DNA of 64,000 bases from Bacteroidales bacterium (GTDB lineage: Bacteria > Bacteroidota > Bacteroidia > Bacteroidales > Dysgonomonadaceae). Positions 43,488 through 52,563 of this stretch are shown here, in pieces. A program made the translations under genes and the position numbers. Within the stretch, counting starts at the first letter, position 1, and each line of letters begins with the position of its first letter. Location: NCBI GenBank assembly GCA_012838585.1, contig DUPB01000045.1:1-64000 (forward strand), given 5' to 3'. The notes beneath the pieces were generated by a model. The model saw only the letters and a list, made by a program, of their open reading frames with translations. It had not been told where the DNA came from and searched no databases.

Positions 43488-44342
43488 TTAGAATTCCAAG
43501 TAGGGTTCGAGCCTGTAGATATCGTCTGAAGTGAACTCATCAAGCATACCCAACTCCCGGATGGAGTCGACACGTCCTTTCCGGTTTCGAAGGTTCACGA
43601 TGGCTTGCACCTGCTTGTAACTCAGGTAAGGATGCCTCAACAACTCTTTAAATTCGAGTTGATTTACGCGAACCTGTTGCACATTGCCACCCGATTCAAT
43701 ATAAGGTGCGATGCGTACGTATAGCTCGTTATTCACACCGTACACCTCCAGGAGCTGCTCCTTGCGGACAAAGCCCCCTAACCGCTCGCGGTATTTCACA
43801 ATGCGGGAGGCATACACGGTTCCAATCCCGGGTACCTTCTTCCACTCGGTGGTGTCGGTCGAATTCAAAGAGATGGTCTCCCCCTCGCTCAACTTTTCCA
43901 CCCTCGGGTAGCGGGGGTAACGGTTGCGATTCTCGCGTTTGGAATGAATATCCAGTGACACACCATCAGAGACCGTCTGGGACTGCTCTACCTCCTTTCG
44001 GTTCAATGGGGCTTTACCTGAATCCTTTTCGAGGATCACCCTAAAACGCGAATCGGTCGTCGTGCCTAAACGCGAACCGGCGAGGCCACCGGAACGTGAT
44101 TCCGCCGCTCCGAAACCCGTCTCCGAAGTCTCCCCGCTGGCCGCCGGTTCGTTGGGCTGTAGCGTCTGCAGGAACGCGTCGAACTCCCGTATGATAGAGT
44201 CGTTTTGCATCACGACAACCGGTGAGGAGGTGCGGTAGCTCAACAACACATTCAGCAGTAGTGCTAGCAAGATAAGGATAAGCAACAAAAGGACGCCTAC
44301 CCTCGACCCTTTTCGAAAATATAAAAAGTCTTTCCAGCTCAT
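43488..44342 (-). CDS. Helix-hairpin-helix membrane protein (ComEA-like)
   Basis: The 284-residue protein has one N-terminal membrane helix (about 15-36) after a short basic cytoplasmic end, a low-complexity Ser/Gly/Arg region (about 65-140), then helix-hairpin-helix motifs: SLNSTDTTEWKKVPGIGTVYASRIVKYRERLGGF (about 155-190) and further repeats KEQLLEVYGVNNELYVRI and HPYLSYKQVQAIVNLRNRKGRV to the end. Such proteins bind DNA without sequence preference and can act in DNA uptake, but Bacteroidetes carry similar multi-HhH proteins whose role is not settled. It is transcribed toward the A2M gene with a 164-base gap. Its own -7 box lies near 44369. Confidence 0.82.
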   Translation of the reverse strand: MSWKDFLYFRKGSRVGVLLLLILILLALLLNVLLSYRTSSPVVVMQNDSIIREFDAFLQTLQPNEPAASGETSETGFGAAESRSGGLAGSRLGTTTDSRFRVILEKDSGKAPLNRKEVEQSQTVSDGVSLDIHSKRENRNRYPRYPRVEKLSEGETISLNSTDTTEWKKVPGIGTVYASRIVKYRERLGGFVRKEQLLEVYGVNNELYVRIAPYIESGGNVQQVRVNQLEFKELLRHPYLSYKQVQAIVNLRNRKGRVDSIRELGMLDEFTSDDIYRLEPYLEF

Positions 44343-44368
44343 GGAATCGTGGTATTAACTCACTCTTA

Positions 44369-44376
44369 CAAACCTA
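44369..44376 (-). promoter_or_regulatory. -7 promoter element for the HhH gene
   Basis: Reads TAGGTTTG on the minus strand, an exact TAnnTTTG, 27 bases before the HhH start. Confidence 0.45.
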
Positions 44377-44438
44377 CATAAAAAAACGGTACTTACAGCC
44401 TGATTCCATTACTTTTTTTAGCTTTAATCGTCTCTTGG

Positions 44439-44470
44439 CTTGCATTAACCGTTTGATTGGGGTACATTTG
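44439..44470 (+). promoter_or_regulatory. Promoter of the CotH gene
   Basis: CTTG (44439-44442) and TACATTTG (44463-44470), spacer 20 bases. An apparent in-frame ATG at 44457 lies inside this promoter, which rules it out as the start. Confidence 0.55.
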
Positions 44471-44522
44471 CATAGGGATTAATTTCAACGTCTGTATTAA
44501 AGCCCACTTATCACCCAATCAC

Positions 44523-46211
44523 ATGGCAAAGATTAAAACATCATCTGTTATGACAACATACCAATCAGCCCCTCCAACCAAGAAGCGAATAATACTGGGA
44601 AGCCCACGCTACCAAATGGGCATACACCCCAGCTTTTTGTTTCTACTTTTAACCTTGTTTTCGGTTTTAATCGCCTGTTCTGAGCCAGTAGAACCCATAA
44701 TAGAGGAGGAACTCTCCTCTGAACGTGCTCTCAGAACGCTCACCTTTCTCCCCGAATTCAACAAGGAGCTTGACGCCCCGATCAAGGCGAGGTTATCGGG
44801 TACCACCTTCACCGCCGTTATCCCGTATGCCGTATCACCCAGTAAGCTGGTAGCTACCTTCACCTATATCGGCGTTTCCGTGAAGATCGGCAACATCGAT
44901 CAAACGAGCAATGTTACCCAGAACGATTTCAGTGAACCGGTTGTTTACACTGTTTTCGCGGAAGATGGTTCAAAGACCGATTACACCGTGGTCATTACGA
45001 AAGAGCGACCACGCCTTCCCCGAATGAACATCGATACCTCCGGGTTGCCCATCCTTGACAAAAAAAATTACGTGAGAAGCACTTTCACGATTGAGGACAT
45101 CGACAGCTACTACTCCGACCAAGTGTCATTCACCGGCACCGGTGGCACCCGTGGACGGGGTAACTCCACCTGGAACATGGATAAAAAACCCTATCGGATC
45201 AAGTTGGACGAGAAGGCTACCCTGCTGGGCATGAGTAACGATAAAGATTGGGCGTTGCTTGCCAACCACACCGACAAAACGTTGCTGAGAAACATCACCG
45301 CCTTCGAGCTCTCACGCATCGTGGGTATGAAGTGGACGCCCGGCTCGTTGAGCATTGACCTCTACATGAACGATCAGTACCAGGGGGTGTACGCGCTCAC
45401 CGAGCACGTGAAGGTATCCAAAGAGCGGTTGAACATGGATTTAGTGAAAAAATCCGACAACGAGGGCGAAGCGGTAACGGGAGGCTATCTCCTCGAACTT
45501 GACTTTCATTACGATGAGGATTATAAGTTTAGGACTAACCTGAAGGCGCTGCCAATCATGTTTAAAGACCCGGACAAACCGACAGCTGCCCAGTTCGAAT
45601 ACGTGAAAACGTTTTTCAATAAAGCGGAGCAAGCTCTATACTCGGCCAACTTTAAAGATCCCGAAACGGGATACCGAAAGTTCATCGACGTGGAATCATT
45701 CATCAATTACTACATCGTCCAGGAGGTGAGCAAAAACGTGGATGGAAACATGCGGGGCAGCTGCTACCTCGCCCTACCCCGGAACGGCAAGATAGAACAA
45801 CCTCTGGTTTGGGATTTTGACATCGCGTTCGGCAACGCCGACCATATCACCTGGGAACAAGGTGCGAGTTCGGCCGGACCGGACGGTTGGTACATCAAGG
45901 AGTGCTCCCCCTGGTTTGACCAGTTTTTCAAAGACCCCTACTTTGTGAACGAATTGAAAAAACGGTGGAACGAGGTGAAGCCCGAACTGGACAAAGTGCC
46001 CGATTTTATCAAGGAGCAGGCGTGGGTATTGATGGATTCACAAGCAAAAAATTTCAGTCCAAAATCACAAGGTGGAGCCGGATGGGACATCACCAAGCCG
46101 GAATGGAATACAAAAATCGTCCGTTTGTCATACAAAGCAGAAGTGGACTACCTAATTTATTTCGTGGAACAACGGCTCCAGTGGCTACACACGAGGATCA
46201 ACGCCCTTTAG
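44523..46211 (+). CDS. CotH-family kinase-like lipoprotein
   Basis: CotH proteins have a protein-kinase-like fold; spore-coat CotH phosphorylates proteins, and Bacteroidetes secreted members are of unknown role. I use ATG 44523 since it lies downstream of the promoter; ATG 44550 is also possible. A hydrophobic segment ends in a lipobox (LIACSEP). A DUF5018-like beta domain follows (LRTLTFLPEFNKELDAPIKA..., about 60-150), then the CotH domain: GRGNSTWNMDKKPYRIKLD, LGMSNDKDWALLANHTDKTLLRN, DQYQGVYALTEHVKVSKERLN, WDFDIAFGN with the metal-type Asp. These match family motifs, so kinase activity is plausible. It is a single gene before the SpmAB fusion. Confidence 0.87.
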   Translation: MAKIKTSSVMTTYQSAPPTKKRIILGSPRYQMGIHPSFLFLLLTLFSVLIACSEPVEPIIEEELSSERALRTLTFLPEFNKELDAPIKARLSGTTFTAVIPYAVSPSKLVATFTYIGVSVKIGNIDQTSNVTQNDFSEPVVYTVFAEDGSKTDYTVVITKERPRLPRMNIDTSGLPILDKKNYVRSTFTIEDIDSYYSDQVSFTGTGGTRGRGNSTWNMDKKPYRIKLDEKATLLGMSNDKDWALLANHTDKTLLRNITAFELSRIVGMKWTPGSLSIDLYMNDQYQGVYALTEHVKVSKERLNMDLVKKSDNEGEAVTGGYLLELDFHYDEDYKFRTNLKALPIMFKDPDKPTAAQFEYVKTFFNKAEQALYSANFKDPETGYRKFIDVESFINYYIVQEVSKNVDGNMRGSCYLALPRNGKIEQPLVWDFDIAFGNADHITWEQGASSAGPDGWYIKECSPWFDQFFKDPYFVNELKKRWNEVKPELDKVPDFIKEQAWVLMDSQAKNFSPKSQGGAGWDITKPEWNTKIVRLSYKAEVDYLIYFVEQRLQWLHTRINAL

Positions 46212-46263
46212 TTTTTACTATTGCTCCCGCCATAAAAGCCTTTGAATCCCAGCCCTTACCAGT

Positions 46264-47496
46264 ATGGTACTAAACTACATTTGGATCGCCTTTTTCCTGA
46301 TCGCCTTCGTGGTGGCCTTGGTGAAGCTTATCTTCCTTGGTGACATGAACGTGTTCACCGAGATCATGAATTCGACCTACGACTCGGCCCGTACCGGTTT
46401 CGAGATCTCCCTTGGTCTGACTGGCGTGCTGGCCCTTTGGCTGGGGATAATGAAGGTTGGTGAACGGGGGGGTATGATTGATCTCTTCTCTAAAACAGTA
46501 GCACCACTATTCTCGAAACTTTTCCCCGACATTCCCAAGAACCACCCCGCGTCGGGCTCCATATTGATGAACATATCGGCCAACATGCTGGGACTTGATA
46601 ACGCGGCCACCCCGTTTGGACTCAAGGCGATGCAGGAGCTGCAAGAGATCAACCCAAACAAGGAGCAGGCCTCCAACCCCATGATCATGTTCCTGGTTCT
46701 AAACGCCTCGGGACTTACGCTCATCCCCATTACCGTGATGGTGTACCGTGCGCAGATGGGGGCGGCCAACCCCGCTGACGTCTTTATCCCGATCATGATC
46801 GCCACCTTTTCGTCCACGCTGGTCGGCATGATCGCGGTTTGCATCAAACAAGGGATCAATATATTTTGCAAGGAGATACTGGGCTTCCTCATCGCGATGA
46901 TTGGCATAATTGCCGGCACCGTGATTCTCTTCCAATCGCTGCCACAAGACCAGGTGAACGTGATTTCCAGCCTGATCGCGAACATCATCCTCTTCAGCGT
47001 TATCGTCCTTTTCATCACGAAAGCAATGAGGCGGAAGATCAATATTTTCGATGCCTTTATCGATGGTGCGAAGGATGGCTTTAAGACGGCCGTAACCATC
47101 ATCCCTTACCTCATCGCGATGCTGGTAGGAATCGGTGTTTTTCGCGCTTCGGGAGCCATGGATTTCCTGATGGAAGGATTGCGAAGCTTGGTCGCCCTTA
47201 CCGGTGCGGATACCCGATGGGTGGATGGCATGCCCACCGCGCTGATGAAACCGCTTAGCGGTAGCGGTGCGAGGGGAATGATGATCGATGCCATGAAAAC
47301 CTTCGGCGCGGATTCGTTCGCGGGAAGGTTGTCGAGCGTGATGCAAGGTTCCACCGACACCACGTTCTACATCGTGGCAGTTTACTACGGGGCCGTCAAC
47401 ATCAAAAATTCCCGCTATACGGTTCCCATGGCCCTTTTGGCGGATTTATGCAGTATTTTGGCAGCTATATTCGTGGCCTACCTCTTTTTCGGCTGA
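46264..47496 (+). CDS. Fused SpmA/SpmB nucleoside-recognition membrane protein
   Basis: The 410-residue inner-membrane protein is a fusion of two gate domains: the first half (about 1-200) corresponds to SpmA (ISLGLTGVLALWLGIMKVGERGGM, SANMLGLDNAATPFGLKAMQEL) and the second (about 210-410) to SpmB (ITIIPYLIAMLVGIGVFRASGAM, LMKPLSGSGARGMMIDAM, STDTTFYIVAVYYG). Each carries four or so helices. In spore formers these affect spore dehydration; in non-spore-forming Bacteroidetes the substrate is unknown, possibly a nucleoside or peptidoglycan-related molecule. It lies 52 bases after CotH, another gene named from spore biology, though no sporulation is implied. ybeY follows 38 bases later. Confidence 0.92.
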   Translation: MVLNYIWIAFFLIAFVVALVKLIFLGDMNVFTEIMNSTYDSARTGFEISLGLTGVLALWLGIMKVGERGGMIDLFSKTVAPLFSKLFPDIPKNHPASGSILMNISANMLGLDNAATPFGLKAMQELQEINPNKEQASNPMIMFLVLNASGLTLIPITVMVYRAQMGAANPADVFIPIMIATFSSTLVGMIAVCIKQGINIFCKEILGFLIAMIGIIAGTVILFQSLPQDQVNVISSLIANIILFSVIVLFITKAMRRKINIFDAFIDGAKDGFKTAVTIIPYLIAMLVGIGVFRASGAMDFLMEGLRSLVALTGADTRWVDGMPTALMKPLSGSGARGMMIDAMKTFGADSFAGRLSSVMQGSTDTTFYIVAVYYGAVNIKNSRYTVPMALLADLCSILAAIFVAYLFFG

Positions 47497-47534
47497 GAGA
47501 TAGGCGACTCACCAGGTTAATAAATGTTAAATCA

Positions 47535-47978
47535 ATGGCGATTACATTTCATACGGAAGGAGTAGACTTTCCGGCGATCGATAAAAAAAAAGTAGCCGAC
47601 TGGATCCGGTCGGTGGCAAAAAAGTATGGAAAGAGGACAGGTGAGATCGCCTATCTCTTTTGCAACGATGAGCAAATATTGACGGTCAACCAGCAATTTT
47701 TAGGACACGACTACTACACCGATATCATCACGTTCGACTACTCGGAAGAAGATTACCTATCGGGCGATATTTTCGTCAGCATCGACACGGTGCGCTCGAA
47801 CGCGGAACTGTATAGTGTATCGTTCCAAGAGGAGCTGTACCGCGTGGTGATTCATGGCATCCTGCACTTGTGCGGGATAAAGGACGAATCGGAGCAGGAG
47901 AAAGAGGAGATGCGGGAAGCAGAAAATAGGGCGCTGGAAAAGCTCACTTTTTTACTATCTTCGCGAGGTGTAAGTTGA
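47535..47978 (+). CDS. ybeY: Endoribonuclease / rRNA maturation factor YbeY
   Basis: YbeY is a metal-dependent RNase in 16S rRNA 3' maturation and ribosome quality control. ATG 47535 (MAITFHTEGVDFP) gives the normal 147 residues; an earlier in-frame ATG at 47448 lies inside the SpmAB gene and is not used. Family landmarks are GEIAYLFCNDEQILTVNQQFLGHDYYTDIITFDY (about 33-67) and the metal motif HGILHLCGIKD. The classical motif is HxxxHxxxxxH; the third ligand here is Asp, which I recall as usual in Bacteroidetes YbeY. mnmG begins 4 bases after its stop. Confidence 0.94.
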   Translation: MAITFHTEGVDFPAIDKKKVADWIRSVAKKYGKRTGEIAYLFCNDEQILTVNQQFLGHDYYTDIITFDYSEEDYLSGDIFVSIDTVRSNAELYSVSFQEELYRVVIHGILHLCGIKDESEQEKEEMREAENRALEKLTFLLSSRGVS

Positions 47979-47982
47979 AACA

Positions 47983-49857
47983 ATGAGATTCAAGTATGAC
48001 ATAATCGTGGTGGGAGCCGGGCACGCGGGCTGCGAAGCAGCCACCGCGGCGGCTAACTTGGGGTCGAAGACGCTGCTTATCACGATGGACATGAATAAAA
48101 TCGCCCAGATGAGCTGTAACCCGGCAATGGGTGGTATCGCGAAGGGGCAGATCGTTCGTGAGATTGATGCGCTGGGTGGACAGAGCGGTATCGTGAGCGA
48201 TAAGACTGCCATCCAGTTTCGCATGCTGAACCGATCGAAGGGACCCGCGATGTGGAGCCCGCGCTCGCAAAACGATCGCTTGAAATTCATAGAAGCATGG
48301 CGCGAGGTTATCGAGAACACGAATAACCTAGATATGTGGCAGGATATGGTTACCGAGCTCACGTTCGACCAAACGTCAGTAACGGGCGTGAAGACGCAGC
48401 TGGGGGTGGAGTTTTCCGCGAAGGCGGTAATCTTGACCAACGGCACCTTCCTTAACGGGCTCATCCACGTGGGCAAAGTTCAGGTAGGCGGCGGGCGAAT
48501 TGGTGAACCAGCCTCCTTTGGCCTCACGGAACAGCTCATGGCGAAGGGATTCACAACCGACCGGATGAAGACCGGCACACCGGTGCGAATAGATGGCAGA
48601 ACGGTGGACTTCTCATTGATGGAAGAGCAAAAAGGGGAGGAAGACTTTCACCAGTTTTCCTTCCTGCCTACCGTACAACGTACCCTCAAACAGCGCAGCT
48701 GCTGGATGACCTATACCAGCGAAGAGGTACACGAAGCGTTGCGTGAAGGACTACACGCCTCCCCGCTTTATAATGGACAGATACAGAGTATCGGTCCGCG
48801 CTACTGCCCAAGCATCGAGACGAAGATCGTCACCTTCCCTGATAAGGACAACCACCTTCTCTTTTTGGAACCGGAAGGGGAGCGAACCAACGAGTATTAC
48901 CTGAACGGGTTCTCCTCTTCCCTCCCCTTGCAAACGCAGCTAAACGCGTTACAGCTTGTACCAGCATTCCGAAACGCGCATATCTTCCGGCCGGGCTACG
49001 CGATCGAATACGACTTTTTCGATCCCACGCAGCTCCACCCCACCCTCGAAACCAAACAGGTCAAAAACCTGTTCTTCGCGGGCCAGATAAACGGGACTAC
49101 CGGATATGAAGAGGCGGCCGCTCAAGGATTGATCGCGGGAGTAAACGCCCACTTGAATTGCCACGGGGGTGGCTCGTTCACGCTTAGAAGAGACGAAGCC
49201 TATATCGGTGTGCTCATCGATGACCTCATCACGAAGGGGGTAGATGAACCCTACCGGATGTTCACCTCACGCGCGGAATACCGTATCCTACTGCGCCAAG
49301 ACAACGCGGACGAGCGACTGACAAGAAAATCCCACGAGATCGGGCTGGCCACATCAGAAAGGATGAAGCTTTTGGAAACGAAAGAGGAGCTGGTAGCATC
49401 CATTCTCGACTTCGCCAGCAATTTCTCCATTAAGGCCAATCGGATTAACCCTTTCCTCGAAAGACTGGGAACCGCACCGCTAAGGCAAGGGGTTAAGCTT
49501 ATCGATTTGCTGACCCGCCCAAACATCGACCTTGCTATCATGTCCCAGGCGGTTGCCCCGTTGAAAGAGCTGCTCGAATCGATACACGACAGAAAAGAGG
49601 AGGTAATCGAATCGGCAGAAGTCAAGATCAAGTATAGCGGCTACATCCAGCGAGAGCGATTGATGGCCGATAAACTCACCCGGCTGGAAGGGATCCGGAT
49701 AAAAGACAAGTTCAATTATGACGAAATTCAATCCCTGTCAACCGAGGCTAGACAGAAATTGACGAAGATTAACCCGGAGACCATCGCCCAGGCAAGCAGG
49801 ATACCGGGGGTATCGCCAAATGATATCTCCGTACTGTTGGTTCTGCTAGGACGATGA
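47983..49857 (+). CDS. mnmG: tRNA uridine-5-carboxymethylaminomethyl enzyme MnmG (GidA)
   Basis: MnmG, with MnmE, adds the carboxymethylaminomethyl group to U34 of certain tRNAs using FAD. The FAD-binding motif VGAGHAGCEAATAAANLG is at the start (about 8-25), followed by MSCNPAMGGIAKG with the conserved Cys, GTFLNGLIHVG, GRIGEPASFGL, the second cofactor region LFFAGQINGTTGYEEAAAQGLIAG and FTSRAEYRILLRQDNADERLT. The C-terminal helical domain ends IPGVSPNDISVLLVLLGR. The 624 residues are normal. mnmG is a common neighbour of the replication origin in many bacteria, in keeping with the parS site 138 bases downstream. Confidence 0.97.
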   Translation: MRFKYDIIVVGAGHAGCEAATAAANLGSKTLLITMDMNKIAQMSCNPAMGGIAKGQIVREIDALGGQSGIVSDKTAIQFRMLNRSKGPAMWSPRSQNDRLKFIEAWREVIENTNNLDMWQDMVTELTFDQTSVTGVKTQLGVEFSAKAVILTNGTFLNGLIHVGKVQVGGGRIGEPASFGLTEQLMAKGFTTDRMKTGTPVRIDGRTVDFSLMEEQKGEEDFHQFSFLPTVQRTLKQRSCWMTYTSEEVHEALREGLHASPLYNGQIQSIGPRYCPSIETKIVTFPDKDNHLLFLEPEGERTNEYYLNGFSSSLPLQTQLNALQLVPAFRNAHIFRPGYAIEYDFFDPTQLHPTLETKQVKNLFFAGQINGTTGYEEAAAQGLIAGVNAHLNCHGGGSFTLRRDEAYIGVLIDDLITKGVDEPYRMFTSRAEYRILLRQDNADERLTRKSHEIGLATSERMKLLETKEELVASILDFASNFSIKANRINPFLERLGTAPLRQGVKLIDLLTRPNIDLAIMSQAVAPLKELLESIHDRKEEVIESAEVKIKYSGYIQRERLMADKLTRLEGIRIKDKFNYDEIQSLSTEARQKLTKINPETIAQASRIPGVSPNDISVLLVLLGR

Positions 49858-49994
49858 CAGAAGTAATCCCCGAAAAATTGAACTGTTCCACTTACGCGAT
49901 GAAGGTTCTATTGGGATGTACATAGGCATTCATTCCACGAAAGTAGGAATTTTCGCTAGTGCGAGATTACTTCTCTTAACAAGAAACCAGAAAA

Positions 49995-50010
49995 TGTTCC
50001 ACGTGGAACA
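49995..50010. promoter_or_regulatory. parS centromere site
   Basis: TGTTCCACGTGGAACA is a perfect 16-bp palindrome fitting the ParB-binding consensus tGTTNCACGTGNAACa; symmetry extends to 20 bases (49993-50012). A half-site TGTTCCAC lies at 49884-49891. It sits 20 bases before apt. Confidence 0.85.
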
Positions 50011-50029
50011 TTGCAAAAGTGTAAGAAAA

Positions 50030-50554
50030 ATGAGTGTAGAAAATTTAAAAAAAGCAGTGAGAAACATCCCGGACTTTCCAATACCCGGGATACAGTTCAA
50101 GGATATCACCACCCTATTTCAATCGGCTGATCATTTGAAAGAGTTATCGGATATCCTGTTTAACACCTATAAGGGTCGAGGAATAACCAAGGTTGTCGGA
50201 ATCGAATCGAGGGGGTTCTTCATGGGACCTGCCGTAGCCATAAAACTTGGGGCAGGATTCGTACCCATACGAAAACCGGGGAAACTTCCTTACAAAGTAA
50301 TTGAGGAGAGGTACACGAAAGAGTATGGAGAGGATGCCATCCAAATCCATGAGGACGCGTTAACGCCAGACGATATAGTGCTGATTCATGACGATCTATT
50401 GGCAACGGGGGGAACCATGGTCGCGGCGTACAAACTGGTAAAAAAGTTAGGGGTAAAGGAGGTCTACATCAACTTTCTGATCGAACTGGAAGAGCTTGAA
50501 GGTAGAAAACAGTTTCCTGAAGAAGTAGAGGTTCTATCGATGATAAAATTTTAG
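50030..50554 (+). CDS. apt: Adenine phosphoribosyltransferase
   Basis: Apt salvages adenine to AMP with PRPP. The start is ATG 50030 (MSVENLKKAVRNIPDFP), giving the family length of 174 residues; the frame is open further upstream to 49916, but that stretch runs through the parS palindrome and has no homology. Motifs are FPIPGIQFKDITTLF, GIESRGFFMGPAVA, the adenine-site region KPGKLPYKVI and the PRPP loop VLIHDDLLATGGTM. uvrC follows 15 bases on. Confidence 0.96.
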   Translation: MSVENLKKAVRNIPDFPIPGIQFKDITTLFQSADHLKELSDILFNTYKGRGITKVVGIESRGFFMGPAVAIKLGAGFVPIRKPGKLPYKVIEERYTKEYGEDAIQIHEDALTPDDIVLIHDDLLATGGTMVAAYKLVKKLGVKEVYINFLIELEELEGRKQFPEEVEVLSMIKF

Positions 50555-50569
50555 AAGTAGCGAGGCAAA

Positions 50570-52399
50570 ATGACGGAGGAGATCAGGCAAACATTGGCAA
50601 TTATTCCGCGCAAACCGGGTTGTTACCAGTTCTACGATGAGAATGGTAACGTGATTTACGTGGGGAAAGCTAAAGACTTGAAAAGAAGGGTCTCTTCCTA
50701 TTTCGATAGAGAACACGATAGTCCCAAAACCAGAATACTGGTTCGAAAAATTCGAAAGATAAAATATATCGTGGTAAACTCCGAAGAGGACACGTTTCTG
50801 CTGGAGAATAACCTGATAAAAGAGTTGCAGCCACGGTATAACGTACAACTAAAAGACGATAAGAGTTACCCATTTATCGCGGTCACACACGAACCGTTTC
50901 CCAGGGTGTTTAAGACCCGTAATGTTGGGAAAATGGGTAGAGAATCACGAACAGGTTCGTCGGACTACTTTGGTCCATACACGTCTGTACAATCGGTAAA
51001 GGCATTGCTTGATATCGTCAAAAAAGTGTATAATATACGCAGTTGTCGACTTAACCTTACAAGCAAAGATATCGAAGCCGGAAAATTCAAAGTGTGCCTA
51101 GAGTATCACATCAAACGGTGCAAAGGTCCATGCGAGGGGTTACAAACCGAGGAGGATTACAACGAAAACGTGGGGGAGGTTGTGGAGATACTGAAGGGTA
51201 ACGTATCGATTATCGAAAGACAAGTAAGGGATAAGATGGAGGGGCTCTCTGAAGAGTTGCGTTTCGAGGAAGCAAATGAGCTGAAAGAAAAATTGCAACT
51301 GATAGGAAGCTTCAGAGAAAAGTCGATGGTGGTAAGCAATGTAAACTACAACCTGGATGTATTTTCAATAGACGGGAGCGAGGCGTCAGCATTTGTAAAC
51401 TACCTGCACGTGGTTAACGGGGCAGTAATTAGGGCCTACACCTTTGAATACAAGAAGCGCTTGGAAGAGACAGCCGAAGAGCTGTTAGGAATGGGGATCG
51501 TGGAGATGCGGCAACGATTCGGAAGCGAGATGAAAGAGATCGTCGTTCCGTTTATGCCAGACTTGAAGATGGAAGGGGTACGATTCACAGTGCCGGTGCG
51601 TGGAGAAAAGAGAAAACTATTGGCCCTTTCAGAGATGAATGTTAAGCAGTACAAGGTAGACAGGTTAAAAAGAGGAGAGATGCTCAACCCCGAACAGCGT
51701 ACGACACGAATTTTATCGTCTGTAAAAAAGGATTTGAGACTTAAGGAGATGCCATTGCACATAGAATGTTTTGACAATTCAAACATCCAGGGCAGTAACC
51801 CGGTAGCAGCATGCGTGGTATTTAAGAAAGGTAAACCATCAAAAAAAGAGTACCGTCATTACAACATAAAAAGCGTGTCTGGACCGGATGATTACGCGTC
51901 AATGAGGGAGGTGGTGGAAAGACGATATGCGCGTCTTTTAAAGGAGGGAAGCTCTTTACCTCAACTAATTGTGATTGATGGGGGTAAAGGACAGCTGCAT
52001 GCGGCATTAGAGGCCCTGGAAAAGGTGGGACTGAATGGGAAAATAGCGATGATAGGCATCGCGGAACGATTAGAAGAGATATATTATCCAAATGACCCGG
52101 TACCGCTGTATATCGATAAAAATTCAGAAACGCTAAAGCTTATCCAACAGTTGAGGGACGAAGCGCACCGGTTTGGTCTCTCCTTTCACAGAAGACAAAG
52201 AAGCAACCGGCAACTGGTTTCGGAACTGGATGGTGTTAAAGGTATCGGGCCATCAACAAAGAACAAACTGCTCAAGCACTTTAAAAGCATCAAGCGTTTA
52301 AAAGAGTCGGATCAAGAGGAGATCGTGTCGGTTATCGGACCTTCTAAAGGGGAGGTCATTCGTAAATGGATAGATGAATCGAAAGGGAAAAGTATATAG
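50570..52399 (+). CDS. uvrC: Excinuclease ABC subunit C
   Basis: UvrC makes the two incisions around bulky DNA lesions. The N-terminal GIY-YIG nuclease is GCYQFYDENGNVIYVGKAKDLKRRVSSYF (about 16-44). A Cys-containing segment CLEYHIKRCKGPCEG follows, then the UVR domain (about 205-240, EGLSEELRFEEANELKEKL), the RNase-H-like 5' nuclease (IECFDNSNIQGSNPVAACVVFKKGKP, VIDGGKGQLHAAL with catalytic Asp residues), and a C-terminal HhH pair (LDGVKGIGPSTKNKLLKHF, IVSVIGPSKGEVI). Length 609 is normal. It is likely cotranscribed with apt. Confidence 0.97.
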   Translation: MTEEIRQTLAIIPRKPGCYQFYDENGNVIYVGKAKDLKRRVSSYFDREHDSPKTRILVRKIRKIKYIVVNSEEDTFLLENNLIKELQPRYNVQLKDDKSYPFIAVTHEPFPRVFKTRNVGKMGRESRTGSSDYFGPYTSVQSVKALLDIVKKVYNIRSCRLNLTSKDIEAGKFKVCLEYHIKRCKGPCEGLQTEEDYNENVGEVVEILKGNVSIIERQVRDKMEGLSEELRFEEANELKEKLQLIGSFREKSMVVSNVNYNLDVFSIDGSEASAFVNYLHVVNGAVIRAYTFEYKKRLEETAEELLGMGIVEMRQRFGSEMKEIVVPFMPDLKMEGVRFTVPVRGEKRKLLALSEMNVKQYKVDRLKRGEMLNPEQRTTRILSSVKKDLRLKEMPLHIECFDNSNIQGSNPVAACVVFKKGKPSKKEYRHYNIKSVSGPDDYASMREVVERRYARLLKEGSSLPQLIVIDGGKGQLHAALEALEKVGLNGKIAMIGIAERLEEIYYPNDPVPLYIDKNSETLKLIQQLRDEAHRFGLSFHRRQRSNRQLVSELDGVKGIGPSTKNKLLKHFKSIKRLKESDQEEIVSVIGPSKGEVIRKWIDESKGKSI

Positions 52400-52563
52400 T
52401 TAGATAAAACGTGAAGGTAAAGGTAAGGGAATAATTTCTGAAGGCTATCGGTTAAGTTGTGATTCGAGGAGGGTGAAGTTGCGAAGATAAAAAGTGAGAA
52501 CAAAAGCAATTCGGAGGTTGAGAAATTGGGTATAAATGTTAATTAATGTGAATAGATTGGGTT

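Noticed and set aside
44457-44522. Upstream ATG of the CotH gene
   Set aside because: It lies between the -33 and -7 boxes of the likely promoter and so would not be in the mRNA.
49916-50029. 38-residue N-terminal extension of apt
   Set aside because: It would be encoded across the parS palindrome and exceeds the normal length of the enzyme; ATG 50030 fits the family.
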